64,000 nucleotides of DNA from Batkoa obscura (Eukaryota; Entomophthoromycota; Entomophthoromycetes; Entomophthorales; Batkoaceae), in the NCBI GenBank assembly GCA_030770535.1, contig JASVEC010000018.1, positions 806,001-870,000 on the forward strand, given 5' to 3'. The notes under the pieces were generated by a model. The model searched no databases. It had not been told where the DNA came from and saw only the letters and a list, made by a program, of their open reading frames with translations. Of the stretch, positions 22,259-36,400 are shown piece by piece. How positions within the stretch are numbered: the first letter of the stretch is position 1; each line of letters begins with the position of its first letter. The translations under genes and the position numbers were made by a program.

Positions 22259-23819
22259 TACTTTGTTTATGAATTTAATTTATAATTTTTTAAATTTCAA
22301 TCTAAAAAATAAACAAAAAGCAACACAAAATGACATTGGAACATAAACTGAAATTGATCATTTTTTAGGAAAGTTAAAGATAATCAACTAGTCACTTATT
22401 TCAGGACAAGAGTAGTACTTATCATTTATTACTGTAACCTTATATTATTAAAATTCAAATAGAAATACTTTTATTGATCCAGCTATAAAAGTACTATTTG
22501 AGTTGTAAGTAAACTATTTTCTTCACTTTTGTTTATAAACAGATATAGTTTTTGCTTAAATAATTTTGTTTTGTTTTAACTATGATTTATTTTTAAAAAA
22601 TATTCTTACATATTGTTGTACTAAACTATAATCAAAATATTGATTAATAAATTAAAAAGTATTTTTAACATATTTGTAAAATATACATCATTTTTTAAAA
22701 AAATAATAGGTTTTTTAGTATTCATCTCTTTTGTAATAGTATACTACAGTTATCACAATCGATAAAGCTATATATTTCCTTTAACTTCGTTCTTAGTTAA
22801 CTTCATAATATCTTTGTACATTATGACTATACCTTAAAGTATATTGGTAAAAATAATCAGCTTAGTTTTAATATTGTTATTACTTTATAAAATCAAAAAT
22901 CAAAGCTTGATTATTTAACAAAATCAGAATCATTCAATAAATTATGTAATTGAACATTATTATAAAACTAATGAATTAACGAATTAACGAATTAGATATG
23001 CTATTTATAAAATTGAAGATACTCCAGGATAGTAAATAAAACTATATAAAGGATAAAGTTAGTCCAAGTATATACTTTGAACATGATATGTTTATCTAAT
23101 GTGTCAACTATTAATAAAGCATTAGGGTATTAATTATCCTTTAGAACCTATTTTTAAAAAGTCACTTTTAACTAGGAATAGAATTCAATCATAAGTGTGA
23201 TTAGATTTTTTATTTATAAATTTTACACTTTTCGTGGAATATACTCCTTTATTTCAGAGAAAATTGGCTCCTTGATACTCAATATATAAAGCAGACTAGA
23301 AAACAAGCTTGAGTATGTATACGAACTTTTTTCACTCAACAACATGTATTTCTTTCCCTTGCATATATAAATTCTTAATTGTCCGAAGGAAAAGTAATGT
23401 AACTAAATTAATTGCCCATATAAACTTATTGTAAAAATTAACTTCAATCATAATAAATGAGGTCATTTTTAAAATCACTAGCCAATCAATTACTAGAATA
23501 TGGTTGTAAAAATAATTCAAGCCAATTGATTGGTTATTACTGAGTGGCTCATTTCAAATATCTCTAAATTTACTATGAATTATTTGGTTCTCCACTAATT
23601 AATGGTTAAATCTAATCACAGTTAGCCTAGCATTGAATTCCAACTCAAATCAACAAGCAACTTATTCAAAATTAAGAGAGTGGCTATATTTTAGTTTATT
23701 CTTTTATCTCAACTTCATTTAACTTAATTTTTTAAATAATATTATATCCTAATTCAATCTATACTTGGACAGCATATTGATCCAATTTAATTTATTCCAA
23801 AAATTAAATTTTTAAAGCT

Positions 23820-26261
<2,442 letters not shown>

Positions 26262-27334
26262 ATTAAGAACTACTTATGTAGTATTAAACTATTGGATTAA
26301 TTTTAAATATAAAAAAGAGGGTATTATACTCACCATAACGAACTCACTTTTTTTTAGAAATTAGAGAAATTTTTCGATAAACTGAAATTTGTTTCATAAT
26401 TGATTTAATAGTCGTACTAAAAAAACGTTAATATATATTTTTTGAATATTTTTTAAGATATTTTTTTGGTTTGATATCAAATACGTTTCTTGTTTTGTTT
26501 TTGAGCTTTTATAAGTGGAATTAAATCTTTTTTATGGGTATTTTTTTGCGTTAGATTGTTTATTATTGTCGTGGGATTGTTTTTTGGTTTGCTAATTTAT
26601 ATTAACTCTTATATCAGTGTATCAATCGAGTAGCCATTAAGTTATATGAACTGGGTTTATTTAAGAAAAGTTCCAATATTTCTAAAGTGTTATAAATTTA
26701 TAATAAAGTTTATAACTTTTGATAATTGACAACTTTTACTATAAAATCATCTTATTTATTTATACTTTAGTATCCATTCTTATGAAGGTATACTTATTGG
26801 CAATTTCTTTATAATAAAAGTAGTTAAAAATACTTGCACAATAACATTTTATAAACATTTATATATTAATAATAATTGATTAATGACTAGAATTAGTTTT
26901 CAAAATAAATAAAATTTAAACTTAAATTTATTTTCAGATTACAACAATTAATTATGTCATCAAGGGATTGCCCAAATCAAATTAAAAGTGGGATAAAAAG
27001 AAGAAAAAGGAAGGTGGCATTTAAAAGTAAATTATAAAAGGAAAGTATAAAGAAATAAGATAGATAATGGATCTAAAATTAAAACAAATCTTATTTATAC
27101 TTTGTAATAAATAAATAAATCATAAGATCATTTATTCTTATTTTTTATAAAACTTTAGAATCAAAGAGCTAAACTTAAAATTCGACTAGTAAAATTTCAC
27201 GCTTATTAACCTATTAGTTGGTAGTATAAATAAATAAACAGTCATTTGGTGCTATTTTTAAACTTTTTCTAATTGTTTGTTTTAGTGCAATTGAGCGGAA
27301 ATTAAGTTTTAGAATTCATAAACAGGAAAGAGGC
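26262..27334. other. Intergenic region, nothing recognised
   Basis: AT-rich DNA downstream of the PAK gene, with no long frame. It leads into MITE copy 8 and a broken mariner copy. Confidence 0.5.
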
Positions 27335-27438
27335 ATTGGGGATGAATTTTTTTGTTTAAGAATTTACTAACAATCTTTCTGCTCAAATAGTGCTTAAAGG
27401 ATGGAAAAAGTAATGAAGCCAAAAAAACATCTCCATAT
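27335..27438 (+). mobile_element. MITE copy 8
   Basis: 104 bp, starting ATTGGGGATGAATTTTTTTG with core GCTCAAATAGTGCTTAAAGG and end AAAACATCTCCATATA. It lies about 130 bases upstream of the broken mariner transposase. Confidence 0.8.
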
Positions 27439-27567
27439 ATTGATTTGTTAACAATTGATGATATCTCCATTTTTATTGGTGAAAGAGCTCTAAAATCTGG
27501 CGTATCATTTGTTTGAGAATGTTATTGAAACTTCATTTTTGGCGCTATTTTACAACAAAAAACATCC

Positions 27568-28573
27568 ATGATCAAAACAAGCTACAAATTAATTGGTAAT
27601 GAAGATAGAGAAAGAATTGTTAATGTTTAGTGAATCTAATGCAGCCAGTATTTCTAAATTTTTTGGTTTCAATATGAGGATAGTTCAAAATTGTAAAAAA
27701 ATATATTGATAGGGAAGATTATAGAAGAAGATCAAAATTGAATGAAAAAGAAGCTCCTAGAGTAATTATATCAGAATCCCAAAAGAAATTGATACAATCT
27801 TGTGTTGAAAAAGATTCTAATATACTATTAAAAGAAATCAAGGAGGAATTAAAGAATGAAATCGAAGTAACAGTAAGTGAAAAAATTATAAGCATAAACT
27901 TAAATGCTTTTAATTACTCTTTTAAACGTATTGATTCATTACCTCAAAACAACGATTTGACTATTTTGGAGTTTCGGGTCTTTTATGCTAATACTTTTTT
28001 AATGAAATGATGGAATTTATTCATTCTAAAATTATATTTATCAATGAAGCTACGTTTAATGTTTCAACGCGCTTGAGAGAGAGATCCACTGGAAGAAAGA
28101 CAGAAAAGCAGGATTTTAGAGCTCTTATGATAAGCACATTCATGTGTTGTGCTATGAATTTAAACGGATTAATTGAATATCAATCTCAACTAACGTGTTT
28201 TTTTACTAATACGTTTAACCAATTTGTTAAGTCAGCTGTTGAGAGATTAGAGAAAACAAATATACCCGAAGCTATAATAATTATGGATAATGTATATATT
28301 AAAAAAGATTCAAGTGTCAAAGGTCTTATTGAATCGAAAGGGCACGAGCTAATACATTCACCACCCAACTCTTCATTTTTAAATCCTGTTGAAAGGATTT
28401 ACACTAAATGGATTCAATCAATAAGAGCGAAAGAAATAAAAAATGAAAAGGAATTGTTTAAAATAATTGATAATATTCTATCAGAGATAAGCTCGGGTGG
28501 TTGTAGATATTTTTTTGAACAGATGCTAAGCTTTTTATCAAGATGTTTAAACTGTGAAGAAATAATTGAGTAA
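27568..28573 (+). pseudogene. Broken Tc1/mariner-IS630 transposase (mariner copy 0)
   Basis: The only plus-strand member. Homology starts at an ATG at 27568 (MIKTSYKLIGNEDRERIV). The N-terminal HTH region is disrupted by stops and shifts before 27738. Two open segments (27738-28010 and 28007-28573) overlap by four bases with a frameshift between them. The catalytic region keeps FINEATFNV (Asn for the first Asp), IIMDNVYI and NSSFLNPVERIYTKW. It is closest to mariner copy 1. The 5' flank shares a GGCGCTATTTTA-like stretch with copy 1. I could not define its inverted repeats. Confidence 0.85.
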
Positions 28574-29117
28574 ACAAAATTTACCTTTACAGTTTTTTAA
28601 ATTTTTAGCTTATAAGTGTTCACATTAGATTGATCTTTATTTTATTATCTCTTTTTAAGCATCATAATCAAGTTAATTTTTTCTGATTTTTAATGACTTG
28701 AAGTATTTTTTACTGAATTTGAAGTTTAATGGTGACTAGATAAAAGATGAAGGTTAAAGATAAAATTAAAAGGAGAGGTAAGGCTGAAGAGAGGCAAGAT
28801 GTAAACTATTGAATAATGAAAATTTATTTCCCTATTTTAAACTTGAACTACTCTTTTAATAGCGATTTCAGTGATTTAGATACTCTATAAAATCTCTCAC
28901 AATTTGAAGCAGGTTTCTATGAGCTCAATGATACCAATTTTAACCCTTTTTGATGAATAGAGAGCCTTTCTAATAAACAGTTAAACCAAGTTAAAATATT
29001 AGTTAAAAGCAATGAAAATGTAGCTAAACCCCTTAGTTTTAGACTTCGAATTATGAATTCATGGAATTAAACTCTTTTCTACAAAGTGTTTATGTTGATA
29101 TGGATACTGAATAAATA

Positions 29118-29223
29118 AATGGGAGTGTTTTTTTTGACTTTATTACTTTTTTTCTTTTAAGCGCTACTTAAAGTGGAAAGATTGCTAGTAAAATTCTTGG
29201 GCATAAAAATACATTTCTATATA
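29118..29223 (-). mobile_element. MITE copy 9
   Basis: 106 bp in minus orientation, starting AATGGGAGTGTTTTTTTTG, with reversed core TTAAGCGCTACTTAAAGTGG and end AAATACATTTCTATAT. Confidence 0.77.
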
Positions 29224-29529
29224 ATGTTTTATTTTATTGAAAGACTATTAGGTATTCTAAAACATTCATTTTATTAAACAAGTGTTTTAAAAGATCAATA
29301 AAATACAACTTATTAAATACATTGAGATATTTATAGTATTGAGTCAAATTTAACATAATGGTATTCAATACTATAGATAATAATAATAGATTTATAAAGA
29401 TTTTGGGTTTATTTTATAAATATTTCTAAATAAAAATAACTTTTTTAATGAAAATATTAACTAAAAATAATAGTGAATTCTTAACAATTGTAAATTAATT
29501 CTCAAAATCATATATAAAAAAATCAAGTA

Positions 29530-29633
29530 TATGGGGATGTATTTTTATGTTTAAAAATTTTACTAACAATCTTTCTGCTCAAATAGTGCTTGAAAAATAG
29601 AAAAAATAATGAAACCAAAAAAACATCCCCATA
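29530..29633 (+). mobile_element. MITE copy 10, best-preserved member
   Basis: 104 bp with perfect 11-bp ends (TATGGGGATGT and ACATCCCCATA) and TA on both flanks (29528-29529 and 29634-29635). The outer match continues as AGTATATGGGG / CCCCATATACT. The core is GCTCAAATAGTGCTTGAAAA. Its inner right arm AATAATGAAACCAA matches the right end of the 474-2948 transposon. Confidence 0.9.
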
Positions 29634-30025
29634 TACTATTTTACGTAAATTGATAAATGAAACTTAATAAAATAACTAAATAACTTATCTTTGTAAATTG
29701 GCATTTATTCAATAAAAGCATACAATCTCACAACATTAATTATTTGTATTACTTCCCTCATTTTAAAAAAAATTCCAATCTATTTTGACACTAACAAAAT
29801 TCAACTCAAACAAAAGTAAAATCCTAAAAAGGTAATTTTGGACATTTTAAGCTATCGTTAATTTTATTTCAAACAAAATTAATAAACTCGAAAACTCAAC
29901 AGGATATTATTCATATCATTAATAATAAAATAGTTTATTGCTAATTTTTTTATTGATTTACATTTGTTTATTTTACATTCATTTTAGATAGCTCTTTATT
30001 TCTTTATTTCTCTACTTTTTTAAAT

Positions 30026-30871
30026 ATGAACTTTTTCGTCTATTGCATATTATTTCAATTGATAGTTGCGATAACACCAGGAGATAAAGTAGGTTATAAT
30101 TTACCACAATTAGGCGAAAATCAAACTGGTGTTAAAGGGGTACCAAGTAATCAAATATCAAATAGCAATCAAAATAGTAATACGAATAGTAATACCAATA
30201 CTAATAATCAAAATATCCAAAGCAACCCAAGCAAAAATACAAATACGAATAATAATAACAATAATAATAACAATAATGTCCAGCCCAATGAAAGTAAAAA
30301 TAATAACCCATTATCACAATCCAATGACAATAAAAATAATAAACAAAGTAATGTAGATAAAGCAACGATACAAGAGAGTAAATCTTCTTCTGAAAAAACA
30401 GTTGAAAGTATCTCTACAACACCTACCACCACTTCCTCTTCTATCTCTTCTATCTCTTCTATCTCTCCTACCACTACCTCCAAATCCAATGAAAAAACCT
30501 CCAGTCATAATGCTACTTCTACGGACCCTACACTTGTATGTCTAGTTGAATCCGGCTGCGGGCCCGATATCAAATGTATTTCTCGATGTGCTAAAGTACC
30601 TAACCCTAATTCCGATCAAGTTCGACGTACAGGTGCATGTATGGGTCGCTGTAATACAACAGAACATCCATTACCACCACCTAATGGTGAACAAGTGTTA
30701 CAAGATAGGATTGCTACTTGTTATCAAAAATGTTTAAAGGGCATTTATTTAGCTCATTTTACTAAACCAAAGTATAGGGATATTGGTGTGAATTCGGGGA
30801 GTGATGGTAAGGGGCTTATAGAAATAATGATAGTGATCATGGCAGTAATTGTGTTTAGTTTTGGGGTTTAA
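30026..30871 (+). CDS. Probable GPI-anchored, Cys-rich cell-surface protein
   Basis: 281 residues without introns. A signal peptide (MNFFVYCILFQLIVA) precedes a long Asn/Ser/Thr-rich stalk that would be heavily glycosylated. A compact eight-cysteine domain follows (residues ~170-240) with cysteines as CLVESGC, CISRC, CMGRC and CYQKC. The C-terminus is hydrophobic (IEIMIVIMAVIVFSFGV) behind a Ser/Gly/Asp site, typical of a GPI-attachment signal. The CX3C pairs differ from the canonical CFEM spacing, so I leave the family open. It ends 179 bases from the convergent TBC gene. Confidence 0.7.
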   Translation: MNFFVYCILFQLIVAITPGDKVGYNLPQLGENQTGVKGVPSNQISNSNQNSNTNSNTNTNNQNIQSNPSKNTNTNNNNNNNNNNVQPNESKNNNPLSQSNDNKNNKQSNVDKATIQESKSSSEKTVESISTTPTTTSSSISSISSISPTTTSKSNEKTSSHNATSTDPTLVCLVESGCGPDIKCISRCAKVPNPNSDQVRRTGACMGRCNTTEHPLPPPNGEQVLQDRIATCYQKCLKGIYLAHFTKPKYRDIGVNSGSDGKGLIEIMIVIMAVIVFSFGV

Positions 30872-31050
30872 TGAATTGTTAAGGATTTATAATGAAATTA
30901 AGAGTCGATTGTAAAATTAGATGATTGTTTTTAATATTAGTGATATAGAACTTTATTAAACTGAAAACTCGAAAAGAAAGATAAAAGTACAAGTTCAACT
31001 TGAATAATAAGGAAAGTGAAATAGAGAGAAGAGATTAAGATTTTGATTTA

Positions 31051-32442
31051 TCAAATAAAATCCAATAGTTTTTGAAACTTAATTAATTCATTTGAAGAAA
31101 AAGAACATTCATTAGAAAAAGCAATTTCCATTAATATATGAGCATTATATAATTTTTTAGGTAAATTTTGAATTTGTTGAAATAATTGTAAGGGATCTAA
31201 ATTAGAATTCATTAGCTCTAATTGATAAATTTTAAATAATGCTAATCCAATTCGATATAATATTTTCTCTCCTTCATAAAATAAACAATCCCAAACTCTT
31301 AAATTACTTTCAATTGGTAATAAATCACAATATAATAATGGAAACCAATGAGAGATAGCTAAAGCTAATGATGGCATACCATTCTTTTCTTTTTCTAATA
31401 TAAAATTCCATAATTTATTGAATTTACTCCTCATCAATGCCAAAAATGTTCGTACCATTATTGTACTTCCTTTTCCTCCTTTAATGTATACCTGGGGATT
31501 CATTATATTATCTGTAATTGTTATTAATGTAAAAAAACTTTTTTCTTCATCCATAAATAATAATAATTGCCCAACTATATAACTAAAGCTTTGTTGATAT
31601 CCATTCTCTTTTTTATAATATGTGTAACACAATAATACTCTTCTTAAAGCCGATAATAACGCATTACTCTTGGGATCAAAACCAATGGTATAATTACCAT
31701 TAGGTTTTGTTTTAAAATGTTTATTATTAGGAAAGGTACGATGTAAATCTAAAATTAAATAAATCACATTATTATAATTGTTATTATTATTATTATTTAT
31801 TTACTTATTATTATTTAATAAACACTTACCTTGATCAATTTCTCTAGAAAAAGATAAAAAATCAGGTTGATTAATTACTTTACTTAATAAATGTTTATAC
31901 AATCCTTGATTTTTTAACCATTTTTCTTCTGCACCAGAATAGTAAAACCACATCTAATAATAATAGAACAAAAATTCAGTATTTGTTCCTTTTACATAAT
32001 AAACCTTTAAACTTTACCTTAGCTCTCCATTCCGTTGGTATACCTTTTCGAATATATCTTTTAACTAAATTTAAAAAAAGTGTTAGTATCTTTTAATGGC
32101 ACTATCTCTTCTTAAATTTCTCTACTTTACCTTTACTGTTTCTATCTAAAGGTAAATTAGCATTTTGCAATAACATACTATTCCATTGTTTTTCACGAAA
32201 TATTAGTTTTTTTTGATATTCAATGTTAAATTGATCAATAATTTCCACTTCACTTTTATCTTTACTTTTCTCAAACCCATATTTATCATAACTAAATATA
32301 AAATATAATCAATATTTGCATTACTTAAGTGAATAAAACATTTAATTAATACTTACTTAGAATCCTTATCTTCTTTATTTAATGGTATGTTAGGATAATA
32401 AAAACTACCGAATTGCTCATTATTTGCTGGATCTTCAACCAT
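31051..32442 (-). CDS. TBC-domain Rab GTPase-activating protein
   Basis: Five exons (32442-32357, 32291-32131, 32064-32018, 31953-31830, 31748-31051) encode 371 residues. The TBC domain starts RKGIPTEWRAKMWFYYSG. The arginine-finger motif IDQDLHRTFP (IxxDxxR) is intact, with the intron just before DLHR. The glutamine-finger motif, usually YCQG, reads YQQS here, keeping the catalytic Gln. The domain continues through ISHWFPLLYCDLLPIESNLR and WDCLFYEGEKILYRIGLAL. It should stimulate GTP hydrolysis on a Rab protein; which Rab cannot be told. Intron 2 contains TACTAAC. Confidence 0.9.
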
Positions 32443-33420
32443 TGTTTATCTCTTATTGAGCTAGTATATTGCTTTAAAATTAATCAATGTTAAACAAAAA
32501 AATAAAGAACAATTTGGACTTTAAAATTGTTTAAATATTTTAGTCTGATAATTTTAATAATAAGCCTCTAATTCATAATTTCGAAGAATATTGTTTTAGA
32601 CACTGATTCTTCAGATATGATTTTGATTGGTAGAGAAAAATATTACTTTTACTTTATTTAGAAAATTCCAATTTATTAGGGATACTCTATTTATATGTTT
32701 TCTGAGGGTTAGACTACAGTTTTAATATTTGTAAAGTAGATAAAGACTTTATATTATAGTGAAGTGTTATTGGTATTGGGTTAACATATGTATACAATTA
32801 CAACATTTAATTTAGGATACTATTTTATTGAATTTTATTTTAATACTATTGGTAATTTTAATTATGGCTGGGAATTTGTTTTGAAATTAAATTTGTTTTA
32901 GTTGATGTTGCTTAATGTGTTATCACTGCTTATCTAATTTAAAAAATATCGAAAAGTTAGTTTGATAAATTTAAAGATTAATTAAATAATTTAAAAGATA
33001 ATATTCAAAATAAGTATTTACTTTGATAACTTCAAGCTAAAGAAAAATAAATGATATGACATAATAAAATAGAATAAACAATAATGAAACAACATACAAC
33101 TACTTTTGCTAACTTTATATGATTAATATACATTTATATAGTCTTTTTATACTAATTTTGCGAAATATTGGAATTATTCTAAACTATTAAAATTCAAGCA
33201 AAACTGCTACAAAATCAATCTTTTCCGATTATAATTTAATAAAATCAGCCCAAAATTTATTATTAAACTCCTTTCAATTGAACTCTATCAACCCACGAAA
33301 TATGTAAAAGACATAGCTTAATCTTTATCTTACTCATTTCCAACTTCTACTTTACATTCAATTAACCTTAACCGATATATAACTCTTATTTTTAGAAAGA
33401 TAAATGTATTCTTTATTATT
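32443..33420. other. Intergenic region, nothing recognised
   Basis: About 1 kb of AT-rich DNA between the promoter side of the TBC gene and the 3' end of the large BTB-like gene. No MITE or transposase similarity is visible. Confidence 0.5.
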
Positions 33421-36400
33421 TTAATTATCATTAAAATATAATTGTTTCCAATAATTTTTAAATAAAATTGGATTAAATTCATATATTAATAATTGATTTT
33501 TTATTTCTTTACTCTTTTCCTTTGGTTCTAATATTTCATTTATTTCATTAGTATTTTCATTAGTTTCATTATTGTATATCTCATTATCATCATTATCATC
33601 ATCATTATCATTTATTCTTTCTTCCTCTGTTTCTTTTTCATTCATAAACTCTATTAAAAAAAGAGTAATAAAATGAACCAAGAATTGATCAATATTTAGT
33701 TCCAATTTTAAATTCAGTTTCTCTGTTAATCCTTGTAATAATGGAAACTCATTTTTCTCTTGATATAGTTTATAAATTTGATAGAGAGATTGGCTTGGAT
33801 TAATTGAATTTATAGCATTTAATAATTGATTTAAAAGTATGTTAATAGAATAAAGCAATAAAAATCTCATCTCATAAATATCCGCTAATTCAAAAAATTG
33901 AACACATAATGATAATTGTAAATCTTCAGGTTCATTTGATAAAAAATTCATATTGATTTGATTACTTTTTAAGGTAATAAATTGATGATTTATAATATTA
34001 AATATTTTATCATTTAAATAATTTAATGTATTAAAATATTCAATTGGTAATTTAATAATTTTAGTTGCACTTTCAATACCACCAAATTGTAAACTGACTG
34101 CTAATATTGGTGATAGAAATTCAATTATTTCTAAGGGCATTTGAAATTCTAAAATTTCTTCCTCACTATCCTTTTGACTATTTTTACATTGAAATTTAAC
34201 TTGTTGTTTACTTTTACTGTGAACTATTTTTTCATATTCTACAGACATATGATAGATACTAAGATCTAATTCATTCTTGACTTGTTTTAATATTGATTGT
34301 AATTCTTTATATATCTTTTCACTGTTTAGAAAAGCATGATAGTTAATAGCATATACACCTGATTCCATTTTCCATCTTTTGGACTCTAATTCAAAATCCT
34401 CCACTTCATCTTCTTCCTTAAAATTAAATATTAAATCTAATAAAGTATCATATGGAGTCTTAGACACAATTTGGTATTTTAAATTACAACTTGAATTTCC
34501 TTCAATAAATTTTAAATCTCCTGTAATAAAAAAAGATTGAAAGTTAGAATCTTTACAACAATAACTTAAATAAATAGTAATTAATTGATTTAATTTAACT
34601 TTTGACCTTTGATTTTCTGTTGTTGAATAAAGTTCAATTAATTTAATAATGATATTAATAAGTTCATTAATTATTGGTGTTATTATAACAACTATTTCTT
34701 TTACTTTCTCAATATTTATAATATCAATATGTTTTATTATATTAAAATACCATTTATTTATCAAATTATTTTTTAATATATTAACTAATTGATTCTCATC
34801 TGTTAGTAATTTAATAATAATTTTATTTATAACATTATATAATTCATTATTACTTATATAAATATTAATTAATTCATAAGACAAATTAGCTATATAATTA
34901 GTATAATTTATTATATATTTAATAGCAGATGGTATTGTTAACAAATTCAATAAGTAATTACATGCTAGTATACTTAGTTTTATATCGTATTTATAACATA
35001 ATGTTATTTGATAAATTGGATTTATAATTGATATAATATAATCATTATTTGTATTATTATTTTGATAAATACCATTTTTATCCTTGTATAGCATATAACT
35101 TTTTGGTATTTGAATTAATTTATAAAATCCAGGTTTAGTTAATTCATTAATAAAATAAACTTCTTTTTCATCAATATTTTCGTCGATATAACAACAAACA
35201 AATAATTGTTTCCATTCTTTATCTTTTATAAAACAATCTAATAAATTTATTATTCTATCTAATATCCTTTTTCCATATAATTGATACTCATCTATTATTG
35301 AATCATAGTAATTAACTCTTTTTTCATTTTCATTTGTATTAATTGATTTGTCAATAATGGTTGGGCGTTGAGTCCATAACATAAATGTATGTGCTAATAA
35401 ATAGATGAATTTTATTGTTATTCTTTCTTTTAACAAGTTATTTCGAAATACAAAAGATTGAAACATACAACTAAATAAATTGAAAACTGGATTAATTAAA
35501 TTAAAATCTAATTCGTTTGGACAAGTATCTATTAATTTGTACTTTTCAAACAGTTGTGGTAAATATAGTTCTTTAATAAATTCATTAAATTGATATTTTT
35601 GAATTATGATTTGCAATATGTTGGATGAATATGTTAATATCATTAATTTACTATAATTTGATTGTTGTTTAAATTGAGTGTCATCTTGTTTTGTACAATG
35701 TAAATACAAAATATTGTAACATTTTGAACAAATTAATTTCAATTCATTCGGATAACAATAATTAAACTCTTCAATTGTTTTTTCGGTCATTAATTTATAA
35801 ATCAAATTCAACATCCCAACTAAATAATTGAAATTCAAACTGCTAGAATTGTTTTCAAATAATCTTATAACAACTATCGAAAACATAGGTAATAAATTAT
35901 AGTTTACTAAAAAATTCCCTTCTTTTTCATTATAACCAAAAGGTCTGTATTTCAATACATTCAATTCTCCACTACTTTCTGTTAATTTATTAATTATTAA
36001 AATAATAGTCTGAAATAACTCATTTGTTTTTGAATTAAATTTGATTTCTTTTGATATCATCTGAGATTTGTTTGAACAATTTATTACTTGATAAAATTGT
36101 AAATAAATTGAATAATAATCTCTATTAATTCTTTCAAGTTCATTAAATGGAAGATCATTGCAATTCAATAATATTTTTAAATAAATTATTGATTCATCAA
36201 AGATTAGAAATTGGTGTTGTAATTCCATTGATTTTAAATGTACGTTTTTTAATAATTTATAAAATTCTAGTACTAAATCAAAATAGTAATCTTCTACTGT
36301 TTCTTCTTTTAACATAACTTGTTGTAAATTATCATAATTCTGTTTATTAATATTATGATTTAATAAATGTGTTGATAAATTTAATAAACAGAATGTTAGT

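Larger units (their letters stand above)
19331..23819. other. AT-extreme repeat region
   Basis: 4.5 kb with no intact gene. It holds MITE copies 3 to 7, a decayed copy of the 474-2948 transposon, an octamer microsatellite and a possible extra MITE end at about 21413-21440 (TATAGGGGGTTATTTTG). The remaining sequence is nearly pure A/T. The last ~150 bases are the promoter side of the PAK gene. Confidence 0.6.
28574..30025. other. Intergenic region with two MITEs
   Basis: It holds MITE copies 9 and 10 in opposite orientations. The final ~150 bases, T-rich with CTTTATTTCTCTACTTTTT before the ATG, are the promoter side of the surface-protein gene. Confidence 0.55.

Noticed and set aside
30129-30508. 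Ile-rich plus and Arg/Val-rich minus frames within the surface-protein gene
   Set aside because: They are shifted readings of the Asn/Thr codon repeats in the stalk.
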